Origin: Pseudomonas putida
GTDB lineage: Bacteria; Pseudomonadota; Gammaproteobacteria; Pseudomonadales; Pseudomonadaceae
Reading direction: 5' to 3'
Assembly: GCF_002741075.1 (NCBI RefSeq)
Contig: NZ_CP016634.1
Span: forward strand, 4,454,501-4,518,500
DNA: 64,000 bases
Shown one piece after another: positions 28,897-37,674 of this stretch; position 1 is the stretch's first letter, and the number at the start of each line of letters is the position of its first letter. The notes under the pieces are model-generated. The model made no database searches, was not told the origin of the DNA, and saw only the letters and a program-made list of their open reading frames with translations. A program made the position numbers and the translations under genes.

Positions 28897-29682
28897 TCAG
28901 GCCGTGCGCGCCCGGCGGCGGTACTGCTCGGGCGTGCAGCGGGCCTGACGCTGGAACATGGCGATGAAAGCCGAGGCACTGCTGTAGCCGAGGTCGAAGG
29001 CGATGGCCTGGATCGACAGACCCGCCTCCAGTGCCTCGATGGCACGCAAAAAACGCAGACGCAAGCGCCATTCGCCGAAGCTGATCCCCAACTCACGCAG
29101 GAACTGGCGCGCCAAGGTGCGCTCACTGACGTGCACCAGAGCAGCCCAGTCGGCCAGAGGACGATTGTCGCCAGGCTCGGCCTGCAAGGCCTCAAGCACC
29201 TGGCGCAGGCCCTCGCCACGGGCGAACGGCAGGTAGCAAGCCTGGGTCGGCGCCAGGTGCAACTGATCGAGCAATACCTGGACCAGACGCAGGTCGCGTT
29301 CATCCTGGGCCACCGTGAGGTCGCGCGCGGCGAAATCACCGAGGATGGCCTTGAGGATGTCGCTGATCACCAGGGTGCAGGCCTGTCGAGGTAGGTCCTG
29401 ACACAGCTCGCTGGCCAGGTACACCGAGCGATAGACGATGGCCTGCGGGTTGTAGCAGCCGTGCTCGGTCCCCGGCGGTACCCACACGGCGTAATGGGGC
29501 GGCGAGACGAAACGCTGGCCATCGACGTCCAGGTGCATGACGCCATGGGACGCGTAGTTGAGCTGGCCCCAGGTGTGGCGATGCGCAGCGCTGTGGGTGT
29601 CAGCGCCAAATTCGTCGTAGCGAAAGTACACCGGAGCGGGGAGTTGCTCGAAAGCAGGGATGTCGAGGTATTTGCGGGCCAT
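28897..29682 (-). CDS. AraC-family transcriptional regulator with cupin sensor domain
   Basis: This protein of about 261 residues has an N-terminal cupin-like effector domain (HRHTWGQLNYASHGVMHLDVDGQRF, then VWVPPGTEHGC) and a C-terminal AraC double HTH (SERTLARQFLRELGISFGEWRLRLRFLRAIEALEAG-type helix 1; IAFDLGYSSASAFIAMFQRQ in the second). The start MARKYLDIPAF was chosen because the domain begins there; the frame is open 93 nt further. It diverges from an EamA exporter gene, which it may regulate (inference). Confidence 0.9.
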   Translation of the reverse strand: MARKYLDIPAFEQLPAPVYFRYDEFGADTHSAAHRHTWGQLNYASHGVMHLDVDGQRFVSPPHYAVWVPPGTEHGCYNPQAIVYRSVYLASELCQDLPRQACTLVISDILKAILGDFAARDLTVAQDERDLRLVQVLLDQLHLAPTQACYLPFARGEGLRQVLEALQAEPGDNRPLADWAALVHVSERTLARQFLRELGISFGEWRLRLRFLRAIEALEAGLSIQAIAFDLGYSSASAFIAMFQRQARCTPEQYRRRARTA

Positions 29683-29777
29683 GTTGGCAGCTTCGAGGGG
29701 TGGGTTGTCTGGATGCAAGTATAGGCTTACGGACAGACAACGGATAATGGACGCCAGCTCGGGACTGGCCTGCACCG

Positions 29778-29843
29778 TTTCACGAGTAACCCGTTCCTAC
29801 CGGGACAACGCCGCACCTGTGGGAGGCGGGTTACCCGCGAAGG
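29778..29843. repeat. Inverted pair of degenerate REP units
   Basis: TTTCACGAGTAACCCGTTCC faces GGAGGCGGGTTACCCGCGAA in the divergent gap between the AraC gene and the EamA gene. Confidence 0.7.
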
Positions 29844-29894
29844 GCTGCCAGGCAACCCCGAATTCTTGCAATACCCTCAGAGATTCTGCGCTTC

Positions 29895-30788
29895 ATGAAT
29901 TACGCATTTCCCCTGCTGGCCATCCTCATCTGGGCCGGCAATACAGTGGTCACCAAGCTCTCGGCCGGAGCCATCTTCCCCGCCGAGATCGGCTTCTACC
30001 GCTGGCTGCTGGCAGGCCTTCTGTTCACACCGTTCCTGCTGCCCCAGGTCTTGCGCAATCGCGCCGCGATCGCCCCGCACCTGGGCAAGATCTTCATCCT
30101 CGGCGTGCTGGGCATGGCCATGTACCAGAGCCTGGCCTACTTCGCAGCCGGCATCACCAGCGCCACCAACATGGGCATCATCCTCTCGTTGATGCCGCTG
30201 ATGTCCCTGGCACTGGCCATCACCTGGCTCGGCCAGCGCCTGACCTTCGGCGCGCTATTCGGCGCAGCGGTGTCGTTCATCGGCGTACTGGAGGTGGTCT
30301 CGGCCGGCCAGCCCGCGGCCCTGTTGCAGCAAGGCCTGAACAGCGGCGACCTGCTGATGCTGGTGGCCACCTTCGCCTACGCGCTGTACAGCTTCCTGCT
30401 GAAGAAATGGCAACTGCGCCTGCCCGCGATGCAATTGCTGTACTTGCAAGTGCTGGTGGCGATCATCGTGCTGCTGCCGTTGTTCCTGCTGTCTCCAAAA
30501 ACTGGGTTGAACGCCCAGAATATCGGCCTGGTGCTGTACGCCTGCGTGCTCGCCTCAATGGTGGCGCCACGGGTCTGGATGCAAGCCGTGCATCGACTGG
30601 GGCCAAGCCGCACCACACTGTTCTTCAACTTGCTGCCAGTGGTGACGGCGGTGATCGCCGCCGTGGTGCTGGGCGAACACCTGGCCAGCTATCACCTGTA
30701 TGGCGGCCTGCTGACATTGCTGGGCGTGCTGTTGGCCGAACGCTGGACCACACCCCTGCGCCGCCTCGCTACAGCCCCGCAGCCTTGA
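29895..30788 (+). CDS. EamA/DMT-superfamily transporter
   Basis: This 297-residue protein has ten predicted membrane spans in two EamA repeats (about 1-135 and 150-285). Motifs include ILIWAGNTVVTKLSAGAIFPAEIGFYRWLLAG at the N-terminus and LLPVVTAVIAAVVLGEHL in the second half. DMT transporters usually export amino acids or metabolites; the substrate is unknown. Its last 20 nt overlap the end of the convergent lipase-like gene. The divergent AraC regulator is its likely controller. Confidence 0.9.
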   Translation: MNYAFPLLAILIWAGNTVVTKLSAGAIFPAEIGFYRWLLAGLLFTPFLLPQVLRNRAAIAPHLGKIFILGVLGMAMYQSLAYFAAGITSATNMGIILSLMPLMSLALAITWLGQRLTFGALFGAAVSFIGVLEVVSAGQPAALLQQGLNSGDLLMLVATFAYALYSFLLKKWQLRLPAMQLLYLQVLVAIIVLLPLFLLSPKTGLNAQNIGLVLYACVLASMVAPRVWMQAVHRLGPSRTTLFFNLLPVVTAVIAAVVLGEHLASYHLYGGLLTLLGVLLAERWTTPLRRLATAPQP

Positions 30789-31659
30789 GGCGGGCAGCGT
30801 GCTCAGTGAACAGGCGCACCGGGTCGGCGTCCTTGCCCACCGCACCGAGGGACTGATTGACGATGTCCAGGTGATCCAGCGGGTAGTCGTCACCGATCAC
30901 CTGACCAAGATGCGAGCTGTAACGCCCGACCATGCCGTCGCACTGGCCCTTCTCACGCTCGAACGTGCGCGCGAACAAGCGGCAGAAGCGGTTGCTGCCG
31001 TCGAAGCGATTGCGCCCCTGATCGGTGCGGCCCGGCTGCAAGGTGCCGGACCAGGAGTAGTAGCGCACGCCATTGACCTCGGCATCGCCCTGCCCGCCCC
31101 AGGTGGTCGGCAGGCCTTGTGGATAAACCTGATTGAAGCGGGCCACACCGGCGCTGGTGAAAGACTGGTGCGAGGCATGCACATCGATCGGCAACGGGTC
31201 CCGGCGCCAGCCGGTTTCCAGCCAGACCAGCAGCACTGCCACGCCGTGCAGCACTGCCTTGAGTATCCACCCCTGGGGTGAGTCGCCCGGGGCCTTGCGC
31301 TCCAGGTAATCGGCCAGCTCCGAACCTCGATTGGGCCCTGCCACCGAGGTCACCGAAGCGACTCGGTCCGGCCGCTTCGCTGCGGCGTAGCGCGCGCTGA
31401 GGGCGTCCTGGCTATGGCCGATGAGGTTGACCCGCGCAGCCCCGGTGCGTTGGCAGATGTCCTCGATGATCTCCAGCAGTTGCTCGCCACGCAGCTCGCT
31501 GGAGTGCAGCGGCGAGACCTGAACCGCAAAGACCTGCGCGCCCCCCCGGCGCAAGGCCGGGACGATGCCGAACCAGTAGGGGTAGAGCAGCACCCGCACG
31601 AAGCCGAGCATGCCCGGCACCAGCACCAACGGGTAACGCGTGGCCAGTTCCTGGCTCAT
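30769..31659 (-). CDS. Triacylglycerol-lipase-like alpha/beta hydrolase with altered nucleophile elbow
   Basis: This protein of about 296 residues resembles Pseudomonas family-I lipases: YPLVLVPGMLGF (oxyanion region, about 9-20), the nucleophile region VNLIGHSQDALSARY (about 78-92) and late Asp/His candidates (VGRYSSHLG, DYPLDHLD). Such lipases have G-H-S-x-G; here the last Gly is Asp (codon GAC instead of GGC). No clear signal peptide is seen from this start, which follows AGGGCAGGGA. Whether it is an active esterase is uncertain. Confidence 0.82.
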   Translation of the reverse strand: MSQELATRYPLVLVPGMLGFVRVLLYPYWFGIVPALRRGGAQVFAVQVSPLHSSELRGEQLLEIIEDICQRTGAARVNLIGHSQDALSARYAAAKRPDRVASVTSVAGPNRGSELADYLERKAPGDSPQGWILKAVLHGVAVLLVWLETGWRRDPLPIDVHASHQSFTSAGVARFNQVYPQGLPTTWGGQGDAEVNGVRYYSWSGTLQPGRTDQGRNRFDGSNRFCRLFARTFEREKGQCDGMVGRYSSHLGQVIGDDYPLDHLDIVNQSLGAVGKDADPVRLFTEHAARLKAAGL

Positions 31660-31782
31660 TCCCTGCCCTCTCTGCCTGGGTCGATGAGCCAACACTACAA
31701 GGCCGCGCCCGGGCATCGCAATCGAACTCCTGGGCCGGCGTGCGGTTCAAACCAGAACACCCCCTGAGCAAGGAGCCGGACC

Positions 31783-32124
31783 ATGTACAGACAGACCCTG
31801 GCCATTCTGTTGGCAAGCGCGGCGCTGGCCGCCTGCGGCAGCCACCCGGAAAACCCGGTGGATTACGTCACCTACCGCGACGAGCCGCTGGTCAAGCAGG
31901 TGGAGAAGGGCATGACCATGCAGAAGGTCATCGCCATTGGCGGCAGCCCGTCGAACGCCAGTGACCTGCCCCACGGAGGCACCTGCAACGACTACATCCT
32001 CAATCGCGATGGCCACCAGCAGCCCTACTACGTGCGCTTCGACGCCACCGGTCATGTCGATGCCAAGGGCTTCAAGACCTGCAAGCAACGAGAAGAGGAC
32101 CGCGAGGCCGTCCCCGGCGCCTAA
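31783..32124 (+). CDS. osmE: OsmE-type outer-membrane lipoprotein
   Basis: This 113-residue protein has a lipoprotein signal with lipobox LAAC (Cys18) and a SmpA/OmlA-like domain (about 30-95; DEPLVKQVEKGMTMQKVIAIGGSPS). Conserved GTCNDYIL follows. OsmE is induced by osmotic stress in E. coli. AAGGAG precedes the ATG. The ferritin-like gene follows 46 nt later on the same strand and may be co-transcribed. Confidence 0.87.
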   Translation: MYRQTLAILLASAALAACGSHPENPVDYVTYRDEPLVKQVEKGMTMQKVIAIGGSPSNASDLPHGGTCNDYILNRDGHQQPYYVRFDATGHVDAKGFKTCKQREEDREAVPGA

Positions 32125-32170
32125 GCCCCCCTGACGCACCGTGACCACCCTGATCCTTTCGGAGATGAAC

Positions 32171-32701
32171 ATGAACGCTATTGAACTGACCGACGTCCGG
32201 ACCCTGCGCGAGCGTGCCCGACAACATGTCGAGCAAGGCGCCGTGACCGAAGGCTACAGCGCCGACCGGGACAAGATTCTGAACCTGCTCAACGAGGCCT
32301 TGGCCACGGAGCTGGTCTGCACCCTGCGCTACAAGCGCCACTACTTCATGGCCAGCGGCATCAAGGCCAGCGTCGCCGCCGAGGAGTTCCTCGAGCACGC
32401 CAACCAGGAGGCCGAACATGCCGACAAACTCGCCGAGCGGATCGTCCAGTTGGGCGGGGAGCCGGACTTCAACCCTGACAACCTGAGCAAACGCTCCCAC
32501 GCCCAGTACGTGGCCGGTAGCACACTCAAGGAAATGGTGCTGGAAGACCTGGTGGCCGAGCGCATCGCCATCGACAGCTACCGCGAGATCATCCAGTACA
32601 TCGGCGAGAAGGACCCGACCACCCGGCGCATCTTCGAGGACATCCTGGCCCAGGAAGAAGAACACGCCGATGACATGGCGGACCTTTTGAAAGGGTTGTA
32701 A
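32171..32701 (+). CDS. Ferritin-like (Dps/bacterioferritin-type) di-iron protein
   Basis: This 176-residue four-helix-bundle protein carries carboxylate/His ligand motifs: ATELVCTLRYKRH (about 40-52), EEFLEHANQEAEHADKLAER (about 69-88), EDLVAERIAIDSYREI (about 119-134) and AQEEEHADDM (about 158-167). It belongs to the Dps-like/bacterioferritin group that oxidises and stores iron and protects against peroxide. The start (MNAIELTD) was chosen because GGAG lies 6 nt before it; an ATG 6 nt upstream is possible. Confidence 0.87.
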   Translation: MNAIELTDVRTLRERARQHVEQGAVTEGYSADRDKILNLLNEALATELVCTLRYKRHYFMASGIKASVAAEEFLEHANQEAEHADKLAERIVQLGGEPDFNPDNLSKRSHAQYVAGSTLKEMVLEDLVAERIAIDSYREIIQYIGEKDPTTRRIFEDILAQEEEHADDMADLLKGL

Positions 32702-32769
32702 GCCGGATAGGGCTGCGCTGCAGCCCTTCGCAGGCACAGCGGCGTCGTCGAGAGCACCGGCGAACCTAG

Positions 32770-32795
32770 TGGGAGCGGGTTTACCCGCGAAGCAT
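32770..32795. repeat. REP-type palindromic repeat
   Basis: GTGGGAGCGGGTTTACCCGC with GAAG tail lies in the convergent gap between the ferritin-like gene and asmA. It is a single copy. Confidence 0.75.
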
Positions 32796-32830
32796 GTCAC
32801 TCGGTGCTCGCACGCTGCCCCAAGCCCCGT

Positions 32831-34897
32831 TCATTTTTTCTTGCCCTTCACCGCGCTCGGCGCCTTGCCTGCCTTCATCTGTTCGAGCAGCGGTGTGCAC
32901 TGGTTCGGTACATCGCCTCCCGGCGCGATCAGCGCCAGCAGCCCGGCCGCCGGCCCCATGGCCACGCCCAAAGCGACCATGCCGGCCCCGCGTAACGCCA
33001 GCGGCACCGCCTGCACCCCAGCACTGGGCTTGGCGAACGGCCCCCGCACATACAGCGGCGAGCGCAAAGAGAACAGGCGCAGGCCTTTGGATTCGGGGGT
33101 GATCTTCAGGTCCAGTTGCTCCGTGGCAAAATTCGCCGTGCCGTTGATGTAGATGATCGCGTTCTCGGTGTCGAAGACGAACAGACGCGTGGTCGCCAGC
33201 CCATCCTTGATCCCCACGTTGGCCGCCGCGCAGTTGATCTTCACTTCCTCGTCGCCGAACAGCTTGCCGATCACGTAATTGCCCACGTTGAGCCCGGCGA
33301 TTTCCATCAGGCTGCGGCTGATGGCGCCATCGTTGATCAACAGGCTCAGGTCACCGTTGGAGGTGCCCAGCAAGGCCGCCACCGAGTTGCCGCGACCGCT
33401 GAGATCGGCATCGCCATTGAGCTCGCCGAAACTGGTCTGCATGGGCGCAAAGCTTGGGAACAGCTGCTTGAGCTTGAAGCCACGAGCGCTCAGCCGCGCC
33501 CGCCCCTGCAGTGGCACGCTGCGCCCATCCAGACGTATGTTGGCGTTCAGATTGCCGCCCGCCACGCCAAAGCGCAGGGGCTCCAGGCGCAGCAAGCCGT
33601 CTTCCAGCACGACGTGGGCCGAGAGGTCCTTGAAGGGCAGTTGCTCACTGTGCACGATGCGCTTGCCGCTGAAGGTGACGTCCGCGTCCATGGCGCGCCA
33701 GCGCTCGGTACGAAACGCCTCCACCGGCAGCACCTTGCCCGTGGGCTGCTTGCTGGCGCCACCTCGGGCCTTCTGCTCGGCGTTGGAGTCGGCGCCGATC
33801 AACGGCGCCAGATCCTTGAACAACAACTGCTCGGAGACCAGGTTTCCGGAGAGTTTGGGCCGCGGCTGGCTGGCGATGAACGTCAAGTCGCCATGAATAT
33901 CGCTGTCGCCGATCTTGCCGTTGAAGCCTTCATAGCGAAACCGCGCGCCCTGGGGATCGTGCAAATTGGCGGTGAGGTGGCCGTCGGTGGCGTAGGCCGG
34001 TGTGTCGGGCAGGGTCACGCCGGTGAGGGGGTAGAGATTGCCCAGGCTGTTGCCGGACAACCGCAGGCGCAAATCGAGGGCGCCCAGGTTGCGCGGGTCG
34101 GTGAGGGTGCCGGCGAGCGCCACGCGGGTGTCGCCGATGCGCGCGTCGGCCTGGAGTGGAAACGGCTGGCGGGCATCCTGCAAGGCCAGCAGCCCGCCGA
34201 TCTTGCCAGTGCCGGACACTGGCTGGCCTTTGTAGGTGCCTTGGGCCTTGAGGCCGAAGGCGTAATCCTGGGCTACGCCGGCCTTGTCGGCACGGGCCTT
34301 GCCGACGATCTCGCTGAAGGGGATCGGCTTGCCCAGAGGGTCTATCTGTACCTTCATGCGGGTTTTCAGGGTCTGGTCATCGAAACTGACATTGCCTTGG
34401 TCGAAGCCGATGGCGCCGATGTCCAACACCCAAGGCGAGGGCTCGGCGGTTTCATCCTTGGGCCCCAGATCGAAGGTCCAGTTGGCCCGACCATCGGCCA
34501 GACGCGTCAGGCTGGCAGAGGGCTTGGTGAGGTCAATGCGCGGGATGACGATCTGCTGGAACAGCAACGGTACCGGCGAAAGCCGAAACGTCACGCGCTC
34601 GAGCCCTACCATGCGCGGTGACTCGAGCCACTCGGGGTTGCCGAGGGTCAGGTCCTCGGCCACGAAATGCGGCCAGGGCACCCACGCGCGCCAACCGCCC
34701 TCTGAAGGCTCACGGTGCCATTGCACGGCCAGGTTGCCGTTGATCGCGAAGGGGCGGTGCAGGGCTTCGGAGACCTTCTCGTTGAGCAGCGGCTTGACGC
34801 GGTTCCAGTCGAACGTGGCGATTATCACCACCAGTATCGCCAACAGGGTCAGCAGGCTGGTCAAGATCCAGGTAAGGATGCGAAAGGGACGCGTCAT
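32831..34897 (-). CDS. AsmA-family protein
   Basis: This protein of about 688 residues has an N-terminal membrane anchor (about 5-30, ILTWILTSLLTLLAILVVIIATFDW), then AsmA repeats rich in beta-strands (NRVKPLLNEKVSEALHRPFAINGNLAV) and a C-terminal AsmA_2 region (NFATEQLDLKITPESKGLRLFSLRSPLYVRGPFAKPS). It ends in a membrane-like AGMVALGVAMGPAAGLLALIAPGG segment. AsmA-like proteins are periplasmic, related to lipid-transfer TamB/YhdP proteins. AGGAG precedes the chosen ATG; an upstream in-frame start is less likely. Confidence 0.9.
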   Translation of the reverse strand: MTRPFRILTWILTSLLTLLAILVVIIATFDWNRVKPLLNEKVSEALHRPFAINGNLAVQWHREPSEGGWRAWVPWPHFVAEDLTLGNPEWLESPRMVGLERVTFRLSPVPLLFQQIVIPRIDLTKPSASLTRLADGRANWTFDLGPKDETAEPSPWVLDIGAIGFDQGNVSFDDQTLKTRMKVQIDPLGKPIPFSEIVGKARADKAGVAQDYAFGLKAQGTYKGQPVSGTGKIGGLLALQDARQPFPLQADARIGDTRVALAGTLTDPRNLGALDLRLRLSGNSLGNLYPLTGVTLPDTPAYATDGHLTANLHDPQGARFRYEGFNGKIGDSDIHGDLTFIASQPRPKLSGNLVSEQLLFKDLAPLIGADSNAEQKARGGASKQPTGKVLPVEAFRTERWRAMDADVTFSGKRIVHSEQLPFKDLSAHVVLEDGLLRLEPLRFGVAGGNLNANIRLDGRSVPLQGRARLSARGFKLKQLFPSFAPMQTSFGELNGDADLSGRGNSVAALLGTSNGDLSLLINDGAISRSLMEIAGLNVGNYVIGKLFGDEEVKINCAAANVGIKDGLATTRLFVFDTENAIIYINGTANFATEQLDLKITPESKGLRLFSLRSPLYVRGPFAKPSAGVQAVPLALRGAGMVALGVAMGPAAGLLALIAPGGDVPNQCTPLLEQMKAGKAPSAVKGKKK

Positions 34898-35205
34898 TGC
34901 GTAATTCTCCTGGCTGCATGGCACAAAAAAGGCACGGCGATGGCACTCATTATGTCGGACTGAAGAAAGCGCGCCGGGTTTAATCGATCGTGATGATAAA
35001 CAGCTCCAACCGGCCGCTATGCGCCCTCCCCCTTAGGTGACACTCCGCTTAAAAGGCCCTGAAAACATTGAGCCAGAGCCGTTTTATCGGTGTATCAATG
35101 CCATCGATTGTTACCATTACCCGGATGAACTTCTCTCTGGCGTTACCGAGCGTAGCATTGGCCTCGTACCCACTTTTCCCGCCCCCCAAAAGGAGCAACG
35201 AGATC

Positions 35206-35661
35206 ATGAAACGCCATCTGCTGCTGAGCCTGACCCTGACAGCCCTCGCCGCCAACGCCTTCGCCTTGCCGGCTGCCGAACAACACCTGACGGCTGAATC
35301 CCGGTCCAGCGCTGCCACCGTCGCCCAGCCACTGAACACCCTGGCAGAAGGCGGCTCCGATCGCCTGATCGAACGCAACAACCGCGTTGCCGAGGGTGGC
35401 TCCGATCGTCTGATCGAGCGTAACAACCGCGTCGCCGAAGGTGGCTCCGATCGTCTGATCGAGCGTAACAACCGCGTCGCCGAAGGTGGCTCCGATCGCC
35501 TGATCGAACGTAACAACCGCGTCGCCGAAGGTGGCTCCGATCGCCTGATCGAACGCAACAACCGCGTCGCTGAAGGTGGCTCCGATCGTCTGATCGAACG
35601 CAACAACCGCGTCGCCGAAGGGGGCTCTGATCGCCTGGTAGAACTTGGCCACATGGGCTGA
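35206..35661 (+). CDS. Small exported protein made of 15-residue tandem repeats
   Basis: This 151-residue protein starts after a strong AAGGAG site. It has a signal peptide (about 1-23, MKRHLLLSLTLTALAANAFA), a short Ser/Thr/Ala-rich linker, then six full copies and one partial copy of VAEGGSDRLIERNNR, ending in LVELGHMG. The units are nearly identical in amino-acid sequence while codons differ at synonymous positions (GAA/GAG, CGC/CGT), so protein-level selection is likely. No cysteines are present. Function is unknown. A strong terminator follows. Confidence 0.85.
   Translation: MKRHLLLSLTLTALAANAFALPAAEQHLTAESRSSAATVAQPLNTLAEGGSDRLIERNNRVAEGGSDRLIERNNRVAEGGSDRLIERNNRVAEGGSDRLIERNNRVAEGGSDRLIERNNRVAEGGSDRLIERNNRVAEGGSDRLVELGHMG
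35341..35646 (+). repeat. 45-bp tandem repeat array inside a coding region
   Basis: Six complete 45-bp units (35341-35610) and a seventh partial unit encode VAEGGSDRLIERNNR in frame. The units differ by a few, mostly silent, bases. A 45-bp unit (15 codons) keeps the frame whenever copy number changes. Confidence 0.95.
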
Positions 35662-35710
35662 TCACCATGGCCAAGAACAACAACCCGCCACGCCACACCT
35701 GCTCCCCTCC

Positions 35711-35743
35711 AAGCCCGGTCCATTGACCGGGCTTCGTTTTTTT
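35711..35743 (+). terminator. Intrinsic terminator after the tandem-repeat gene
   Basis: AAGCCCGGTC and GACCGGGCTT form a perfect 10-bp stem around CATT, followed by CGTTTTTTT. It lies 50 nt past the stop. Confidence 0.9.
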
Positions 35744-35782
35744 ATCTAGAGTGCCCAGCCGTACAGCCACAGAACATGTCCC

Positions 35783-36415
35783 ATGCTGCCGCGCGCCGAA
35801 CAGAAGCTACAGACACGCCAGGCCCTGCTCGATGCCGCCTGCCAACTCATGGAGAGTGGCCGGGGTTTCGGCAGCATCAGCTTGCGCGAGGTAGCCAAGG
35901 CGGCGGGCATCGTCCCCACCGGTTTCTACCGCCACTTCACCGACATGGACGCCCTGGGCCTGGCCCTTGTGGCGGAAGTCGATGCGACGTTCCGCCAGAC
36001 CATCCGGATCGTGCGGCACAATGAGTTCGAACTGGGAGGCATCACCGACGCTTCGGTGCGGATCTTCCTGGATGTAGTGGCTGCCCACCGGGCGCAGTTC
36101 CTCTTTCTGGCCCGCGAGCAGTATGGGGGGTCCCAAGCCGTGCGCCAGGCCATCGCCCAACTGCGTCAAGCCATCAGCGCGGATCTGGCCACCGACCTGG
36201 CCCGCATGCCGCGGTGGCAGCATCTGGACAGCGCCGCCCTGGCGGTGATGGCCGATCTGGTGGTCAAGACCGTGTTCGCCACCCTTCCAGAGCTGATCGA
36301 CAGCCCTGATGCCGATAGTCCACAAGCCTTGACCCCGCAGGAAAAAATCACCCAGCAGTTGCGCTTCATCTTCGTGGGCGCACGGCACTGGCAGGGCTTG
36401 GGAAACCCCGGCTGA
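35783..36415 (+). CDS. desT: TetR-family regulator DesT (fatty-acid unsaturation)
   Basis: This 210-residue regulator has an N-terminal TetR HTH (about 8-55; RQALLDAACQLMESGRGFGSISLREVAKAAGIVPTG then FYRHFTDMDAL). Its effector domain has NEFELGGITDASVRIFLD, FLAREQYGGS and KTVFATLPELID, closely matching P. aeruginosa DesT. DesT senses the unsaturated/saturated acyl-CoA balance and represses the desCB acyl-CoA desaturase there. No desaturase genes are next to it here, so its target lies elsewhere. The assignment is from remembered family sequence, not a search. Confidence 0.82.
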   Translation: MLPRAEQKLQTRQALLDAACQLMESGRGFGSISLREVAKAAGIVPTGFYRHFTDMDALGLALVAEVDATFRQTIRIVRHNEFELGGITDASVRIFLDVVAAHRAQFLFLAREQYGGSQAVRQAIAQLRQAISADLATDLARMPRWQHLDSAALAVMADLVVKTVFATLPELIDSPDADSPQALTPQEKITQQLRFIFVGARHWQGLGNPG

Positions 36416-36504
36416 TCGTTCGCCCCCGGCAAAGTGCCGCCGCGAGCGCCGCACAATCCCATTCTGCTACCATGGCGCACTGCCCGATTGCGACGAGCGC
36501 CTTC

Positions 36505-37623
36505 ATGTCCGACCCCCGCCCCACCCTGCCCGAACTGGCTCGCTTCAACCAGCACTTCGCCGACTGCATCGTGCCGCTGTGGCAAGGCCCAGGCTGGAAC
36601 GCCGAACTCGCCCTGCCCTTCGAGGCCCTCGATGGCGAACACCGGCCCATGCCGGTGCAGCGCTACCGCGCCATGGCCTGCGCCCGGCAGTTGTACCTGT
36701 TCAGCCGCTGTATCGAGCAACCGGGCGCGGCAGAGCGGGCGGCGGCGTTGTTCCGTTCACTGCAACGGCATTTCCACGATCCCGAAAATGGCGGCTGGTT
36801 CTATAGCATCGATGCCCACGGGCAACCGCTGGACCGGCGCAAGGACCTCTACACCCATGCCTTCATCGTCTTCGCCTGCGCCCATTACTGGGGCAAGGTA
36901 CGTGAAGGGCTGGTGGAGTCCGCGCTCAATGCCGCGCTGGACATCGTCGGCGAGCGTTTCGCCCGCGATGACGGGCTGTACGAAGCCAGCCTGGGCGAAG
37001 ATTGGTCGGACTTGGGCTGCGGGCCGTTACAGAACCCCCAGATGCACTTGGCCGAAGCCTTCCTGCAGACCCTGGCGGTGCGCGACGACGACGCTGTCGA
37101 GCACGCCTTGTTGTCACTGTGCGAAGCGCTACAAACGCACTTCGTCGACCCCGTTCACGGGTTGATGCTAGAGAAACCGCGCGGGGCTGTGGATAACTGG
37201 TTCGAGCCAGGCCATCAGTTCGAATGGTTCTATCTGCTCGACACCTCGGCGCTGCTGCGCGGCACCCCGTTGCATGCGTCCATCGACCGCGCATTCGTAT
37301 ATGCCGAGCAATGCGGCGTGAAAGATTCGGCCGTGCTGGCCATGCTGGATGTGGACGGCAAGGTGATCGACTCTACCCAGCGCATCTGGGCCCAGGCGGA
37401 ATACCTGCGAGCACTGGCGTTGCGTCCAGGGAACGAGGCGAAGTTGCTGATGCAGCTACGTGCGCTGGAGGGGCGCTTCCTGCATGCCGGTGGCTGGCAC
37501 GAATGCCGCGATGGCGAAGGCGAAATCAGCCGACATGACATGCCGTCCACCACGCCCTATCACTTGGCAACCTGTCTGGAAGGCCTACAGGCCGCCACGG
37601 CAGACAACATTTCCCTCTGCTGA
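36505..37623 (+). CDS. AGE-family epimerase/isomerase
   Basis: This 372-residue protein fits the N-acylglucosamine 2-epimerase / mannose isomerase (alpha/alpha)6-barrel family. Family marks are GGWFYSIDAHGQPLDRRKDLYTHAF (about 92-116), the catalytic-His region EPGHQFEWFYLL (about 234-245) and the late His in DMPSTTPYHLATCLEG (about 345-360). Pseudomonad members are usually mannose/fructose isomerases (inference). The start MSDPRPTLPEL was preferred over an ATG 33 nt upstream. It may be co-transcribed with desT, 89 nt upstream. Confidence 0.87.
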   Translation: MSDPRPTLPELARFNQHFADCIVPLWQGPGWNAELALPFEALDGEHRPMPVQRYRAMACARQLYLFSRCIEQPGAAERAAALFRSLQRHFHDPENGGWFYSIDAHGQPLDRRKDLYTHAFIVFACAHYWGKVREGLVESALNAALDIVGERFARDDGLYEASLGEDWSDLGCGPLQNPQMHLAEAFLQTLAVRDDDAVEHALLSLCEALQTHFVDPVHGLMLEKPRGAVDNWFEPGHQFEWFYLLDTSALLRGTPLHASIDRAFVYAEQCGVKDSAVLAMLDVDGKVIDSTQRIWAQAEYLRALALRPGNEAKLLMQLRALEGRFLHAGGWHECRDGEGEISRHDMPSTTPYHLATCLEGLQAATADNISLC

Positions 37624-37674
37624 TCCGGGATCACACAGTCCACCATCGTGCTTCCCTCCAGAAGGACCATGGTT

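Noticed and set aside
35341..35646. A CRISPR-like array
   Set aside because: The repeats are head-to-tail with no spacers, are in frame and follow a signal peptide.
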